A stretch of 64,000 nucleotides of DNA from Vespula vulgaris. Its lineage: Eukaryota > Arthropoda > Insecta > Hymenoptera > Vespidae. Numbering within the stretch: position 1 is the first letter of the stretch; each line of letters begins with the position of its first letter. The notes under the pieces are model-generated. The model worked only from the letters and a program-made list of their open reading frames with translations, ran no database searches and had not been told where the DNA came from. Shown here one piece after another: positions 25,463 to 39,300 of the stretch. A program made the position numbers and the translations under genes. The stretch spans positions 4,217,001-4,281,000 of the forward strand of contig NC_066596.1 in the NCBI RefSeq assembly GCF_905475345.1, in the 5' to 3' direction.

Positions 25463-25812
25463 AGGACCGACAACTTTTTCTCGCTTTTGCACGAACTTTT
25501 GTTGCTCGTGTGCCAGTTCCTCTTCTCCTCCGTGCACAAAATTCGTGGGACTGCGTATCGGTACGGTTTCGCATGAACGTACATTCCATAAAGCCCTGCA
25601 CGGTACGATAAAAATTTCATCGCACGCGAGAAGAGGAGTGGGCCCGACGGCCTGCATACGTAATATGCCTTCTTAGCTAATATAGGCCAGTGTTTTGGGG
25701 CCGTGGGTTCCCTTGTGGCCCCCTTACGGCACTTGCTACCTCCTCCAGGGGCGGATTACAAGACGCTATTTTCCTTCCTTCCTTCCTTCCTTCCTTTCTT
25801 CAGGGCTTATTC

Positions 25813-25870
<58 letters not shown>

Positions 25871-27151
25871 TTCTTTCTTTCTCTCTCTTTTTTGTCTTGC
25901 TTTGGCTATCTAAAGAATTCAGGAATTTTGATTTTTTTATATTATCTCTATGAAAGTCTTGGTACTTTCTTGAGAGATATACAAATTAAGATATCACGTT
26001 TCCCGAACGCTTTTCAAAAATTCTTTGAGCTGAAAGTAATCCTAAGTATTACATGCAATATCCTCTTTTTGATAGAATTTCGATTTCATCTTAAGCCAAT
26101 GAGAGTTTAAGCGGTAGTTTCATTCGACTTTAGGGTTTATCAAAAACGAGCGAAACATATGGAAGGGAAGGTATAACGAATGACTAAATTTATGGGGAAA
26201 AGCTTTGTCTCCCTTGCTGGATAAATAATTGAAGAATGATTACTTAGTAGATAACAAGGTCTTATCTTTCGTCACATAAATTTTACAAATAATAAAGTCC
26301 CTTCAATCTTTCCGAGTGCAAGTATGATTATTGCTGAGACGAAATTTCGTAGAAAAAAAGAGAAAGAAAAAGAGAGAAAAAAAGAACTTTAAACAGTCGT
26401 TATTTTGGAGATAATAGAAGGTTGAAAGAAACGTCCTCGTTAGCGAAGTACTTGTGGTTGGAGGAGATTCATCGAAGCGATTACACTCGGATCCTCTTCG
26501 ACGTTGAATTCGTAACCTCTGAGAGAGAAAGAGAGAAAGAGAGAAAGACCACTTTCATTCACGATCGAATCGTTTCGTTCGAGGGACCGGATATCGAAGG
26601 CATACGTCGACGTGGACGTCACGCATAAATTCCCATAGTCCCGTGCTTTTCGAACAAGCTCTCACATACATGTGATCACGCACGGTAACCTTGCGTGTGG
26701 TCCACGGCCGAGAGCAAGAGAAGGAGATAAAGTGAAACCGCGGGGCCACGCTGTCTCGTGGTTCAGGTTCGGTCTCAGGGCCGCTTAACTTAACGAATAC
26801 CTTCTTTCTGATTCGAACAGAGGCCTCTTTATTTTTTCGGATTTACGGGGACCTTAATTCGGCATATAATTTTACATTCATTTTCTAATATTTCGTTTCA
26901 AAATCATATAGGATCTTATACGATTATGGTCGATGAAAATTATTGTCGAAAACTTCAAGCGATGGATAATACCAGAGAGTTTGAGAGACGAATATAATTA
27001 AAAGCTAAATTAAATCAAGTGCTTCCGTTTCAAACGAAATGAAGAAGTGCGAGTATTTAATTGCTGCTAGCGTGAAAACAGAGTGAGAAGGGACGAGTGT
27101 AGCTTAACTTGCTCTAGATATCACAAAAATGAAATTGTAAATAAAAGATGA

Positions 27152-27209
<58 letters not shown>

Positions 27210-27358
27210 TCTATCTCTCGTATTTCTTGCTTCAGATACTGACTTTTTTAAAGTTGAAAGATTCAATGGACGTGACTTAAAGGAAGAAGAAGAATCTTGC
27301 GAGTGCCGCTATTAAAAGCTTTATTGTCGCGGTACAATACCTTTTGAACGTGTATTAC

Positions 27359-27389
<31 letters not shown>

Positions 27390-30300
27390 ACGTAAGCTTG
27401 GAACTAGTGCGAACTCTCCGGCGCGATTTTATGTAGCATATACGTATACACTTTTACAATGTATATGTATTATATCCAAGAGCGAGCTTCTACCTGTGTA
27501 TATCTCTGCATTATTTTCCACCCCGCGGGAGCTATTATGTAAAATGTTTCGTGTACGCGGAACCATAAAGCCGAGTGGCCTTAATTCTGCAACATCGTGC
27601 ATAATTAAAGCTCTTCGAGCCGGTTTCACTCGGTATATAAAGCTACCGTGGCTTCATCCATTTCTCTTCATCGTCTGGAGTCTCTCGGTTTTGATCATCA
27701 ATCAATATCATGAAAAATTATTTTCTAAAGTAATCGATCGTTGTAAATATTTTTTTTGCATTGATTTTGAGACAAATCTTACATTGTTCTCTTACTCGTT
27801 ATTCTTATTTAAGTTAATTACATTTGTTCTGCAATATAGTAATTTTACGTTTTGTGATACCAATTGTACGAAACCAGTTTTCTCTTAAAACCGAATACGA
27901 TCGTTCCATGAATTGTGCTGAAGCCATCCAGTCTAATGAATGGTACTAGAGTACATAGTAGAACGAAGTGGTCACTGCCGGCCGACCATACAACGATTTT
28001 CTAGCGTTAATTCGCAAAGCACCGACTATACGAAGCTTAATGTACTATCGACCTTTAACCTGTTAATCAAGGTAGACGAGTTAACTTCCTTCGCAAAAAA
28101 GGGATAAATAAATCAATTATTTCTCATACCTACCTTCTCTTTGCGATTCATTAATTTATCTCAAGCTCTCTTTGTCTTCATTCATACTATTTTATCTTTA
28201 ATGAAACTAAATTTCACACATTCACGTTTAACGATCCTGCTCGGTTAACAGGTTAATGCTTGCGTGATTGGACTGCAGGTTTCTACGATGGTGTATATAT
28301 GCACGTACGTGTACACCCTTTAGAGAAATTAGTCGCGGTCGTGTTCGAACAGTAATGAGGAAAAGGGAGGCGAGAAACAAGTCAAACGAATCACGAGTAT
28401 TCGTTGCATCTGTGTGTCGTGTTTCCACTGAAAACATAGTAATTGCTGGTTTCTACTGTAAAATTGGTGGTAGCTGATAGTTCCAATATTAAAGCGGTTA
28501 TTATACACTAGAATTTACGCCGTAAGACACCCTGCTGTCTGACTTTTTTCTGCTTCTTTCTTTGTCTTTTTGTTAGAATTCAGCGATAATTGTACGTACA
28601 ACACTCATACACAAAGACACGCATACACGAAAACACATATAAGCATCTGTAATGGACACGCACGATCGACTATTTCTTTTTTCCATCGATTATCGCCCAA
28701 GGATATTGTCGTCCAGTTATAATTTCTCATTGATCAGCGATATGCCGCGTTTTTATACAATTGCAATCGTTCTCGAAAAAGTTGATTGTCTTGATCACGA
28801 TGAATAAGTTCATCAAGTACAAAGTTATTCATTAATGATTACAATCGATAAAATGTTGAATAAAAGAAAAGGTGATCACCAATGATTGAGATCGTAAATT
28901 TCGATATTATAGTCCATTGAACGTGAAAACAAAACAAATACGTACGTGCGTGCGTATCTGTGTGTATATAATAGGCGAGGCAATAACTTTCGAACGATGT
29001 AAACAGTAATTATATACTATACGCTTATCTAGTCGAGGAGGAGCTTTCATTCTGTGAGTTCTTCTCGAGACATGACTTTGTCTTGCTCTTCCTTCGATAA
29101 TAATACCAGGTTCACGCGTACTCGTTCTCATGAAAATCGATCTCAAATGAGATTTTTATTCTCTCGGTTAAAACGTAGATCGTTTCAAATACATTTTAAA
29201 AGATAATCTCGAATGTTCAAATGCAAATGTGCCTCCGATGTCTTCGATGTATTTTACTTGTAAACATGAAAGCATATTTTAATGTCATTACTACGAAACA
29301 AATCGTAGATTTTTGAAAAAGAGAAATAGGACAATCGTATGGATGATCGTGTTTATAGCACTAACGACATTGTAAGACGAACATGAAAGTTTTTCTTCTG
29401 GTAATAACTCGTCAAAGAAAAGAGAAATGACGAGGTTCTCTATCGTGCATCGAGATTAATTACGAACGGATATGGCGTAGGTTAACGATCAAATTTGCAT
29501 ACAAGCGTGTCGATGATGTATAATCAACACTAGAGCGACCTCCGGAGTACGCTAATTGCTAAATAACGTCCCGTGTAATTGATCTTCGCGCCACGAAGCC
29601 TACGACAACGATCCCAGTTACTTGCTTTCTCTACTCTTCCCGTTTTCTTCTTCTTAGGACTTTCAATATGTTTGTAAACGTGCAATTAAACAGAACTTTT
29701 CTTTCTTAATTATAGTAGAGTCACTTTCAATCTGCCAATCAATGCACCGTAGAATTCATATTACCCGTTAATTTATAACATAGATGTGTATCTAATTTAA
29801 ATTTTCCGTTTCACATTTTATTATAGAACATTTGACATTTTATGATAAAACGTTATTAGGATTCTCAATCCCCTTACGATAGTATCGATAATTTCCGCTC
29901 CTCCGACTTTCTCCCTCCGGCGCGTCCTTGATAAACGGAAATGCGATTGCGCGTGGCGGCTAATTATCAATTAACGGTCGTTTAGAGCCCGCGGGGATTA
30001 ACGTATCAGACTCGGTTTATGTATACAAGCAACGTGATACCTATCGCCGTTGAGTCGGTCCATTTGTAAGAATTTTAAGGACGATAAAACATTCAAGGTA
30101 TCGCTGTTCAAATGTAATGTGAAATGATATCTTCTAATACCGGTAAATGAAAATAGAAATAAATTCAATATCCGTGTAAATGTAGTTAACGAATCGATAT
30201 TTATTTATTCATTTATTTATCGCGTATAAAGATTTCTTGTTGGTCGTACGATAAAAATATCATATTGCACGAGAGAGCCGTCAAAAAAATAAAAATTAGA

Positions 30301-33300
30301 ATTGTGGAATTTATTAAATATTTTAAAAGCGCGCAACGAGTTAGTCCAAAAAACATTTCGTTTGTGTTCGTGTTAATATTGCACGAACTCGAGTCCATAC
30401 GTGGCCCATATATTCTACAATGTTTCCCGCTAACAACTTTATTAAATTCGCAGAGTTGTGTCAAGGGCCGTCATAATGATCTTCTTCAAATTTACGAAGC
30501 GTACCGTACGTGTCGTGACCTTTCTCATTATTAAATCTTTATTCGCATTTTCTCATCGCATTGGTACCGCATTCGTCGGAAAAATGCGGAATGGTCAAAC
30601 TCGACGGAGCGATCCGTTCGACCCTGATTCGATGTTCAAGGTCGATGCTGTCTGATTCTCAAGGCGGCTTCGTACAAAGTCGGCACACTCTTTGCTTGGC
30701 CGGCTGTCTGTACCGGCTCGCCAACTCGTTCTCTCTTTGGGAATTTCGTTGGTGAGAGAGAAGAGATCGCCGCCCGGAGCACCGTCTACCGTTAACGTTC
30801 CTCCTCGAGACGTCCTCCTCTTCGTCTTCCTCTTCGTCCTCCTGCAAATACGACGAAAACGAGCGCTGTCTCTCGAGCTTTCTCATGTTTCATCGTTTGA
30901 AAGCTTCCTTCTATTATTCTAACGAATATAATGAATCCGAGAAACGCTTAGAACGCATTAATTTTAGATATATATCTTTACGTAAAGACGATGATAATTA
31001 TTAGATAATATTTGTGTTTCGTTAACGGCACGAGAGCTTTCCGTTTAATTTTATTTTCTCACGTTTAATACTTAATATATTTAACGACATAATCGATATA
31101 CCGATGAAATAGGAGAAAGACAGCATGACCTTGTTTGACGAAGACAATTTTAATTTCGTAAGCTTTTATGAAACGTCAAAGAAATCTCACGAGATAAAGA
31201 GAGAGAGAGAGAGAGAGCTTTCAAAGCTTTCGGCTTATCGGATAATTTGCGAAAACAAAGGATATGTTTAACCGAGCACGTTCGATGTAGTTAAACGCAC
31301 TGGAGAACTTTACATTGTTCAATAGACTTTCAGTCGATATCTATCGAAAAAGAAGCAATGGAAGAACAATCGTTTTTACGAATGGTTAGAGCCCGTTTGC
31401 ACGCGAACACGGTGAAAGTATCGCCGGGTGGGTCATCGGCACCGGCGACATAGAAAAATCGAGTTTACAGATAACATTTGCATGCTCATCAAAGTTTTAA
31501 CCATTTCGGGCTTTAACCTGTTCCTTTCTTCCTTTTTATGCGATCATCGATGTATGCTGAATACGATACGATACAAAAGCCCGAGGCGAGTATCTCAAAA
31601 TTATAAAATTAATCCATGGGAAAGGAATTGTCGATTAAATTTACATATAAAATCAATGAACATACTACTAATATCACTTTCAGCTTGGCTAAATAATTCT
31701 TTTAGTCTGGAACGTTCAGAGTCGATCGTTTAATTTTCTAGTAGAGAAGAAACTTTCATATTTCCTTTTTTTTTACCTTCACTCCAGCTTCATATTGCTT
31801 ACTTTGAGCCACGTAAGATACGAATCCAAGAGCTTTTATCGTAAAGTGGAAATAGAAAACCTTGGAAAGGACCGAGAGTTTCTAGCAAAGACTTTGAGAC
31901 ACGCCTTTCATTCGTATAATTTTATTTTTAATACTGTCTTTTCTATATTTTTTTTCTTCATTTTGTGTGGTTATTTTTAATTAAATATTGGTCACTTAAC
32001 GACTTAACGATAATAATTACTCTAACTCTCGAGTATACGTTTCCGGAAATTTTTTGTGTTTGGAAATTATTGTATTTGTTTTTTCTTTTACTAAAAAAAG
32101 TTTCACAACGAATTTCCGAAAAAAAGGGGAAGAAAGTGGTGGCGAAATGTCATTGGTTTCAATCGTGGGAATGTAATTTCACGGCGGTCGTCGCGTGGGT
32201 TGTTCGCTTAGGATAGGTCACGACCTCAGGTTCTCGCGTAAAATTATCCACTTGCGGATAACCATCCGGTGATGCACGAGGTGTTGGAAGAAAATGCTAG
32301 GTTCTTTCTTGGTTTGTTGAATGAGACCAAAGTGGGATGAGTGGGATGGGTTGGAAGCGGTTAACGTCGTTCCTTATGACTCACTTTAGAGATACCTTAC
32401 AATACGGTCCCCTTTTGGAATCTCGTAAAAGACGAAGACAACGGCATAATCCGCCATCGTATATTACGTTTTGTATATCGTAGAAACCAGAGACTGATTA
32501 TGAATTTCTTCGTTTTATCCAGTAAAAGGTAGTCGCGTTATTAAAGCGACCCTTTGTGAAATCCATGAGTCTCGAAATTATTCTCGGTAGTGAGATAACT
32601 GACGGTAATATATACATATGTACTTTACACACGAGAATATGAAAACCGGGGTAATAGTGAAAGTTGATAAGACGTTAGTATGATAATAATAATGACGGTA
32701 AGTTGAAGAAATAAATGGACAAGGAGATGACTACTAGATAATTCGATAAATAATACATAATGTTTTTGAATGTTTATAAATTTGTGCATCAATGTTTTTG
32801 GACGATCCAGTAAATTAATTATTTCAGCACTTAGATTCCATGACTTTGTACTATCCGTTTTCTACTTGCTTGTGGCATCTCTCTCGTTTATATGTAAAGA
32901 AATAAAATAAAAAATAGAACAAGAAAGAAAAAGAAAGGAGTATTTGAGTTGTACCGTAGCAAACGTTTGTAATGATTCGTTTCGTTCAGATATCTTGTTT
33001 TCACACGTTCAAAATCGAGTTCCGATCGTTGTTCTTTGATGGATCGATCATTGTCACCTCGTTGCTTTGCTTCGCAAAAAAAAAAAAAAAATACGAGAAA
33101 AAGAAACTTTATCGTTTCTTTCTTTCCTCTTTTCTTATTTCTTTTCCTTCTTGAAATAAAAAAGAAGAAAAAAAAGACGAGTAACGGAGTTAGATTGAAA
33201 GATTGTTTTATTGCGCAGAACGAATTGATTATTGATTGTAAAAGAAGAAATAGAAAAATAATTGTGTCCATTTCAATTTCTCTTCATCCTTTTTATTTTT

Positions 33301-36300
33301 TTACTGTTTCAGACGATGTTGAAAGGATCGACGAATATATCCAGGTGGTTGCTTCTAACTGGACTCCTTTGTAGCGTTGCTTGTCAGAGCGTTCCGTCGT
33401 CCTCTGAAAATAAAACCGGTGAGTCTCGTCCCGAGCTTTTCTGTTCTTTCTTGATGAGTTCAAGGAAAAAGAAGAAAAAAAATCACGACACTTTCTAAAG
33501 CCGATTTTCTCGGGAGAAAATTTCGAGAGAATATCTCAAGGTTAAGATCGATTGAGTTTAGAAAAGATCGAACCTTTAAAGTCGTATTTACCCGTTTTTT
33601 TTTTTTTATATTTCTTTCTTTCTCACTTAATAGCGGAAACCGGAACGCTCGGTAATTCCATCGAGAGGCCGCGAACATTTTCACTTCCTCGAGATTTATT
33701 TAGCCGGTGCGATGGCAGAGGCTGGTGGCGCGAGCTAAAGAACGATTTATCACTGGCGTTTCGCTGCTCGCCAGCAAAGGAGAACTAAAACCGTCTTGGG
33801 ATTTGTCAGCTCTTATCTATACATTCGCATCTCAATTCGTTGGTCTCTGGAGTATTCGTGAAAAGAGCCTTCGTTGATATTCCACGTTATTCGAAGTAAC
33901 TTGAAATTTAAAAGGTTTTTAAGGGAATTTGAAAAAATTCAATCTCCTTGAAATTTCAAAGAATGGAAAGCGTTTGAGAAATAACAAAACCAATTTGTAC
34001 GTGTAACCTTGGGAAAACGCGAGAAACGGAACAGTACTGGCTGCGCATTTCTGTTTCTATCGAAAGGATGACGATTTGGAAAATGACGTTGGGGAAAATG
34101 TTGAATTGAGGGATGTCAACGAAAAGGGTTGGTAAAATTTTTGCGGTTCAGGGAGCAAAAAAAGACAAGGTCGATAACATGGCGGCCTCGATTCCGTTCG
34201 ATTGTCGTGGCGATTTTGCGAATTCTTCGAGCGGAAAGTAGATTTCAAAATGCCAATCTCAGAATCGAGCCGCTACACCATAAAAAGTTAATCGAAAATT
34301 GTGCCCCTGCATTTTCTACGTATGTACATACGCGGAATCGCGCGTCGGAGTTTTATTTTGTCCTCGGGACTCGTTTGTCACTCTTCCTTCGTGCGCGGGT
34401 GAAATTGAAAAATGGCTTATTAAGGAAGAGAATACAAACGTGTACTGCTGCGAAAATCCAGATCGATCCGTCTTAATCTCATAAGACAGGATTATACAAT
34501 AGAAGGCGAATAGGATGAATCATGGCAAGCAGAAAACTCTAAACATCTTTGATTATATTTTCAAGCGAATTGAATATTTTTTAAAAGTTAATATTAAAAC
34601 CGATATACTAAACTTTGAGAATTCTTAAATCGCGTAATTTTAAAATCAATGATAATGATCAACTGATGGTTAAACATTCAACTATTCTCGTTAATTAATC
34701 ACATTAAATATACGTATATATATGCAACATGTTTAAACGCGTCAATTATATGCATGAAAAAGTTCTCAAGAAATAATGCATTATTCAAAAATATTACGGA
34801 GCAATAACCGTGTTTTATTGTGTGTATATAACTACGTGGTTAGATTTATCCTTGTTTAAAACTTGCCGCTCTCAAAACTTGGGAACGAATAAAGCTCGAT
34901 AAGTTGAACTTTTCGAGTTACTGAAAGATTACTCTTCCCTTTCCGATATTTTCGAACGAAACAATTTTAGATGTTTGTTTTTAATCGTTTTTGATCGGAT
35001 CGATAATACTACGATTGCTGAACATTGTACAATGAAATATTCTTGATATAAAATAATGCGTTTTTTCGAAATTTCGATAATTTATCGATTCTATCAATCG
35101 CGAGACATGTGTCACATTCATGTTTAACTCATTCAACTGTGTGTGTGTGTGTGTGTATGTACGTGTAAATATACGACGGGTCAGTGGGTCACACTACTCG
35201 ATGCCAAAGGAACACTCTTGTCGATTACGCGCAACACACATTTGAAAACTCGACGCTACATGTTTCGCGTTTATATTATCGATATAGAAATATATAATAT
35301 GAAAAATCGAGCGACAAGCAGACGTATAATCGCGTAAACGAGATTTTAATGCCTTCGGCAGCGAGAACGCGTTTTATGAAATATGAACGGTGTGTACACG
35401 TCGAAAAGTGCCTTTTGCGTTTTGTTTAAAGGGAGCGCGTTAAACGTACAATATGTGACCCGACCGATGGGAATACGAATAAAATGAAAAGCAAAGCCCG
35501 AAGTAACGTTTCATGCTACGATTCTATCTTGAAATTACGGCGAATTGTCACAATTATGTGGAACAATGCTTCTAAAATATATCCCGCTAAAGAAAGAATA
35601 GCAATTTCAATTTTCGAATGAAATTATCTTTGTTAATCGCGAACACTTTGAAATTGATTTTGTATTAACTCGCATTTAATTGGAACAGCACATTTATGTA
35701 TTGGTATAGATCGATCGAACGGTATTGTATTCTGTCAGGAAATTAGATTGGCTGACGAGGAAAATGGCGGAAAAACAAAAGCCGGAACGCTCACTCTTCA
35801 AAGGATCTATTGACATATTCTCGTCGTAGTCAACCCTGTGCGCGTTGTTCCACTTTCGAACGACAACGTTTGGCACAAAAGTAAGAGAAAATAAGGCGGT
35901 TCTTTTAACGCGACTACATTCGCACCGTTGAACTTTGCTTTTAATACCTCGTGCTCGTTCGGCATGCATTGCACTACCTTCGGCAGTAGGTTTCTTTAGA
36001 CAAATTCACGCCGCGTTTCCACTTCTTTTTCCTTGCTTTGAAAATACTTTAGAAGGTTAACGTCGTACGTTAGCACAGTAGTAGAAGTTGAAGAACGAGC
36101 TCCTTTTATACCTTGTTATTATAAGATTAATATATACTATTAGAAAGAAATCTATTAATTATTGTACCTTAATGTCGTTCAACATTTTGTAATACTGTTT
36201 GGGCCATTACAAAGAGACTAAAAGACAATTAATAAATGTATATACTGTGCAAGGTATGCTGCATGATTCGTTGGACTTGATTATCAAAGTTGATCGTTAC

Positions 36301-39300
36301 TCGTTCACTGGTTAGTTTATGAGACATGACCACGAATGCGTGGACGAAGAAGACGGAAGATGAAGAAGACCGTGGTAACACTGACAGCGGCGACGAGACT
36401 AACTCCGAGCTCTTAACCCTAATGAATCTTTACTCAGTTGTCGACGAACGTCGGAGTTTCCTCGAAAATAGTTCACTGTACGTGCACGTGAATACAAGTG
36501 TATATCGTGGGACAAGAACCTAACTCTCCGCTTGCTTTCATCTTAGAAAACTAACCGTAAAATAATACGAGGACAATGAAACGGAGAGAAAAATTGACGC
36601 CTAAGTTTTATAATTAAGTTACGCTTTCGCTTAACTATCAATGGATAAATACGGAAGACTGAGAAAATCTTCACGAGCTACTTCGTTCTACTATATTTTA
36701 CTACAGTTTATAGTTAGATCACGAACATAGTTTTGAGGTCATCGTTGCTATACTTATACCTATCATATTTTTAGTAAGACAAGACAAAGAAACGTAAACT
36801 CCGATTTTTGCATGTTTCCAGAGTTTCACTTGGAAAATATATTCAGAAATAATATGTTGTGTCCTATTATTGTAATACATACGAATAATTAAATTTAATA
36901 TCTGTTGTATCGTTTGTTTTACTGCAATAATTTACGTTATTCATATACATTGTACGAGTTTAGTAACAATGCCAGCTCATTTTAAAATACTCGATCAATT
37001 TACGTTTTTATAGAAAGTTAAATAAAAGTTTTTACTTTTTATTTCTTTTCGAGAGATTATTTTCGCATCATCTGGAGACTCTCGGAGAGAGAAAAAAGTA
37101 AAGGATGGAAGCGCAAACTGGAGAGGAGCGTGTTTGGAGCGTGTTGTACATAACAGAGTGCATGGATGCAAGATGGGGGTGGTGGAATAGCCGTGTTCGC
37201 TCGCGCACGGGCTCGTTTGTATTGCGCGACACGTGTATTTATGCGAGATGACTCGAGTGCTGGCGCCTGCGGCTCGTTCTGTCCTCCTGGGATATTCAAG
37301 TACGCTTGGCTCTTTGTGTGAGCGCAGGTGTATATACACCTTGGACGTTACCCATATACACCAACGGCGAAACATTCATCCATCCGTTGTAATCAGAGAA
37401 GAAAAAACGAAAGAAAAGGAAGAACATAGCAAGACAAAAAGAATAATCTTCTCTAGAGTCTAGACGAGAGAAAAACAGAGAGAAAAAGAACCAGAGAGAA
37501 AGAAAAAAGTCTAGAATTCTAAATTAAAAAGCTTGCTAGATGGAAGGGTTGACTGTTTACCTACTGTCTTAAAAATATCTATGTGTGCATATATATATAT
37601 ATATACACACACACATACATAGATATATACTCGTACGAAACAATATATTCTAGCGAAGAACAATATCCGCCTGAATACTCTAGCACTTCCTATTCCATAG
37701 TTTCCTTTTCCTATATCTTTATTGATTCCATATCAAAGGGATTTTTCGCATTAATTAAAAGGGATATCCACCTTGATAAAAATCTAACTCATTGTTCAAC
37801 TTATTCCTGTAATTTACATTGATTTATCGATAGTGGAAATTATCATGTTTTAACTAATATTTAATTACAGGATGAAACCGTCATGGATCGATTATAAATG
37901 TATTTATGATGTAATTACTTATATCTTTGATATATGCTTTCGCATACATATGTATGCGTTTGTTGTAACGTTTCTAATATACGTCAATATTCTATATATT
38001 AGCGAGTTAAACGAGGCAACTCAACATATGAAAGTTATGATAGCGTGTAAAATGATAATTGACGATATTAATAATAAATTTCTCGACATTTGGTATCCAA
38101 CTAGTAGTCCGAAGATTATTAAAAAGATATTACTTGGATTAAGATCGAATATTTAACGGTATCTGTGTTATCCTGTTGAGAAGAAAATCTCGTTTTCTTT
38201 TTGAATTATGACAGTTTAATCTTCAGTGGATTTCGATCTTAAGCACAGTGGATCATAGACTTCAGAAGATTGGCAGGAGTACTAGTATGAAAGCTGTTAA
38301 TGATCAGACTTGTGGGTATACAAATTGCTGAGTAGCATAACCGCACCTGTGTGCGCATGTACGACCCATAATAGTTTGCGTCTGCCATATGTATAACAGT
38401 GCATGGTTAGAATAGAAACATCGATTGCCTCAATAATGTCAGAGAAAATGCGTGACCCCGAGTTGAATGTTCTCTCTTAATGGATTTCATACGCGTTTAT
38501 TGCTCGCCTCTTATGAATATAATGTTCTTTCGCGAACAAATCGATTTAGGAATTTTGAATTACCTACATCAAGTTTGATAGATATATGTAATAAGCGTGG
38601 CTAATGCAGACTGCGAAAACTTTTGCTTGTTCGAGCTTATGGATGAAAATTTTGCAAATATATAGATATTGAAAATGTGGAATAATTAAATACAAGCGAA
38701 CAGAAACTGTTCAAAACTCAATAAAATGTTTGCAAACTTTTGTTTAAGATTCTATCAGCTTCATCGGAAAGTAAAGATTTTGAGCAGGCTTGCAAAGTAA
38801 ACTGTATTTTCATAATTAGTTTGAATCTCTTCTCACATGTTATTGAAAGGCTCAACAAGTTAACCGTCCCGGAGACGGAGAGTTCATTATAAGACGAGTA
38901 TGAGTAACGATGAGCGTGTGAAAGGGATGGTTGGGTAGTAGATAGGACCGGTGGTTTCCGATGACAGGCAATGCTTGTTCGTAAATCACGTGGAGAATAA
39001 CGTGATTACCACGGCCGACGTTGAGTAAGAGAGAAAGAGAGAGCGAAACTGGGAGAATAGCAATCACGTTTTAAAGTAACTGATCGTTAAAGACGCCATG
39101 CTGGCTGATGCGTCTCAATTAAATGTAATTTCCGTCGACAGTGTACCGAGTTTATTCGTCCATTTCTTCGAGGTCCTATTCGTTCGCGTGAAAAGGCGGT
39201 TGTTTGTTTTGTTCTTACGGTGAAAGGGTGCCATCGGCTTCTCTCATCTCACATTGTAGCCTTCTCTTTCTTTTATCGTCGATGCATCAACGCTGTGCTC

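Larger units (their letters stand above)
17298..33312 (+). other. large intron 1 (~16 kb) of the secreted-protein gene
   Basis: This is the intron if the 17,289 exon is correct; otherwise it is upstream non-coding DNA. It contains one decayed Tc1-type transposase (19,895-20,530) and numerous microsatellites: CT at 19,171-19,202, TA at 21,956-21,991, ACG at 25,396-25,462, TTCC/TC/AT at 25,769-25,868, CT at 27,155-27,206 and GAA at 27,361-27,390. No open frame here has a credible product. Confidence 0.45.

Noticed and set aside
25253..25676. Overlapping frames with poly-Asp, poly-Thr, poly-Ser or poly-Val
   Set aside because: All derive from the (ACG)n microsatellite, open in every frame on both strands.
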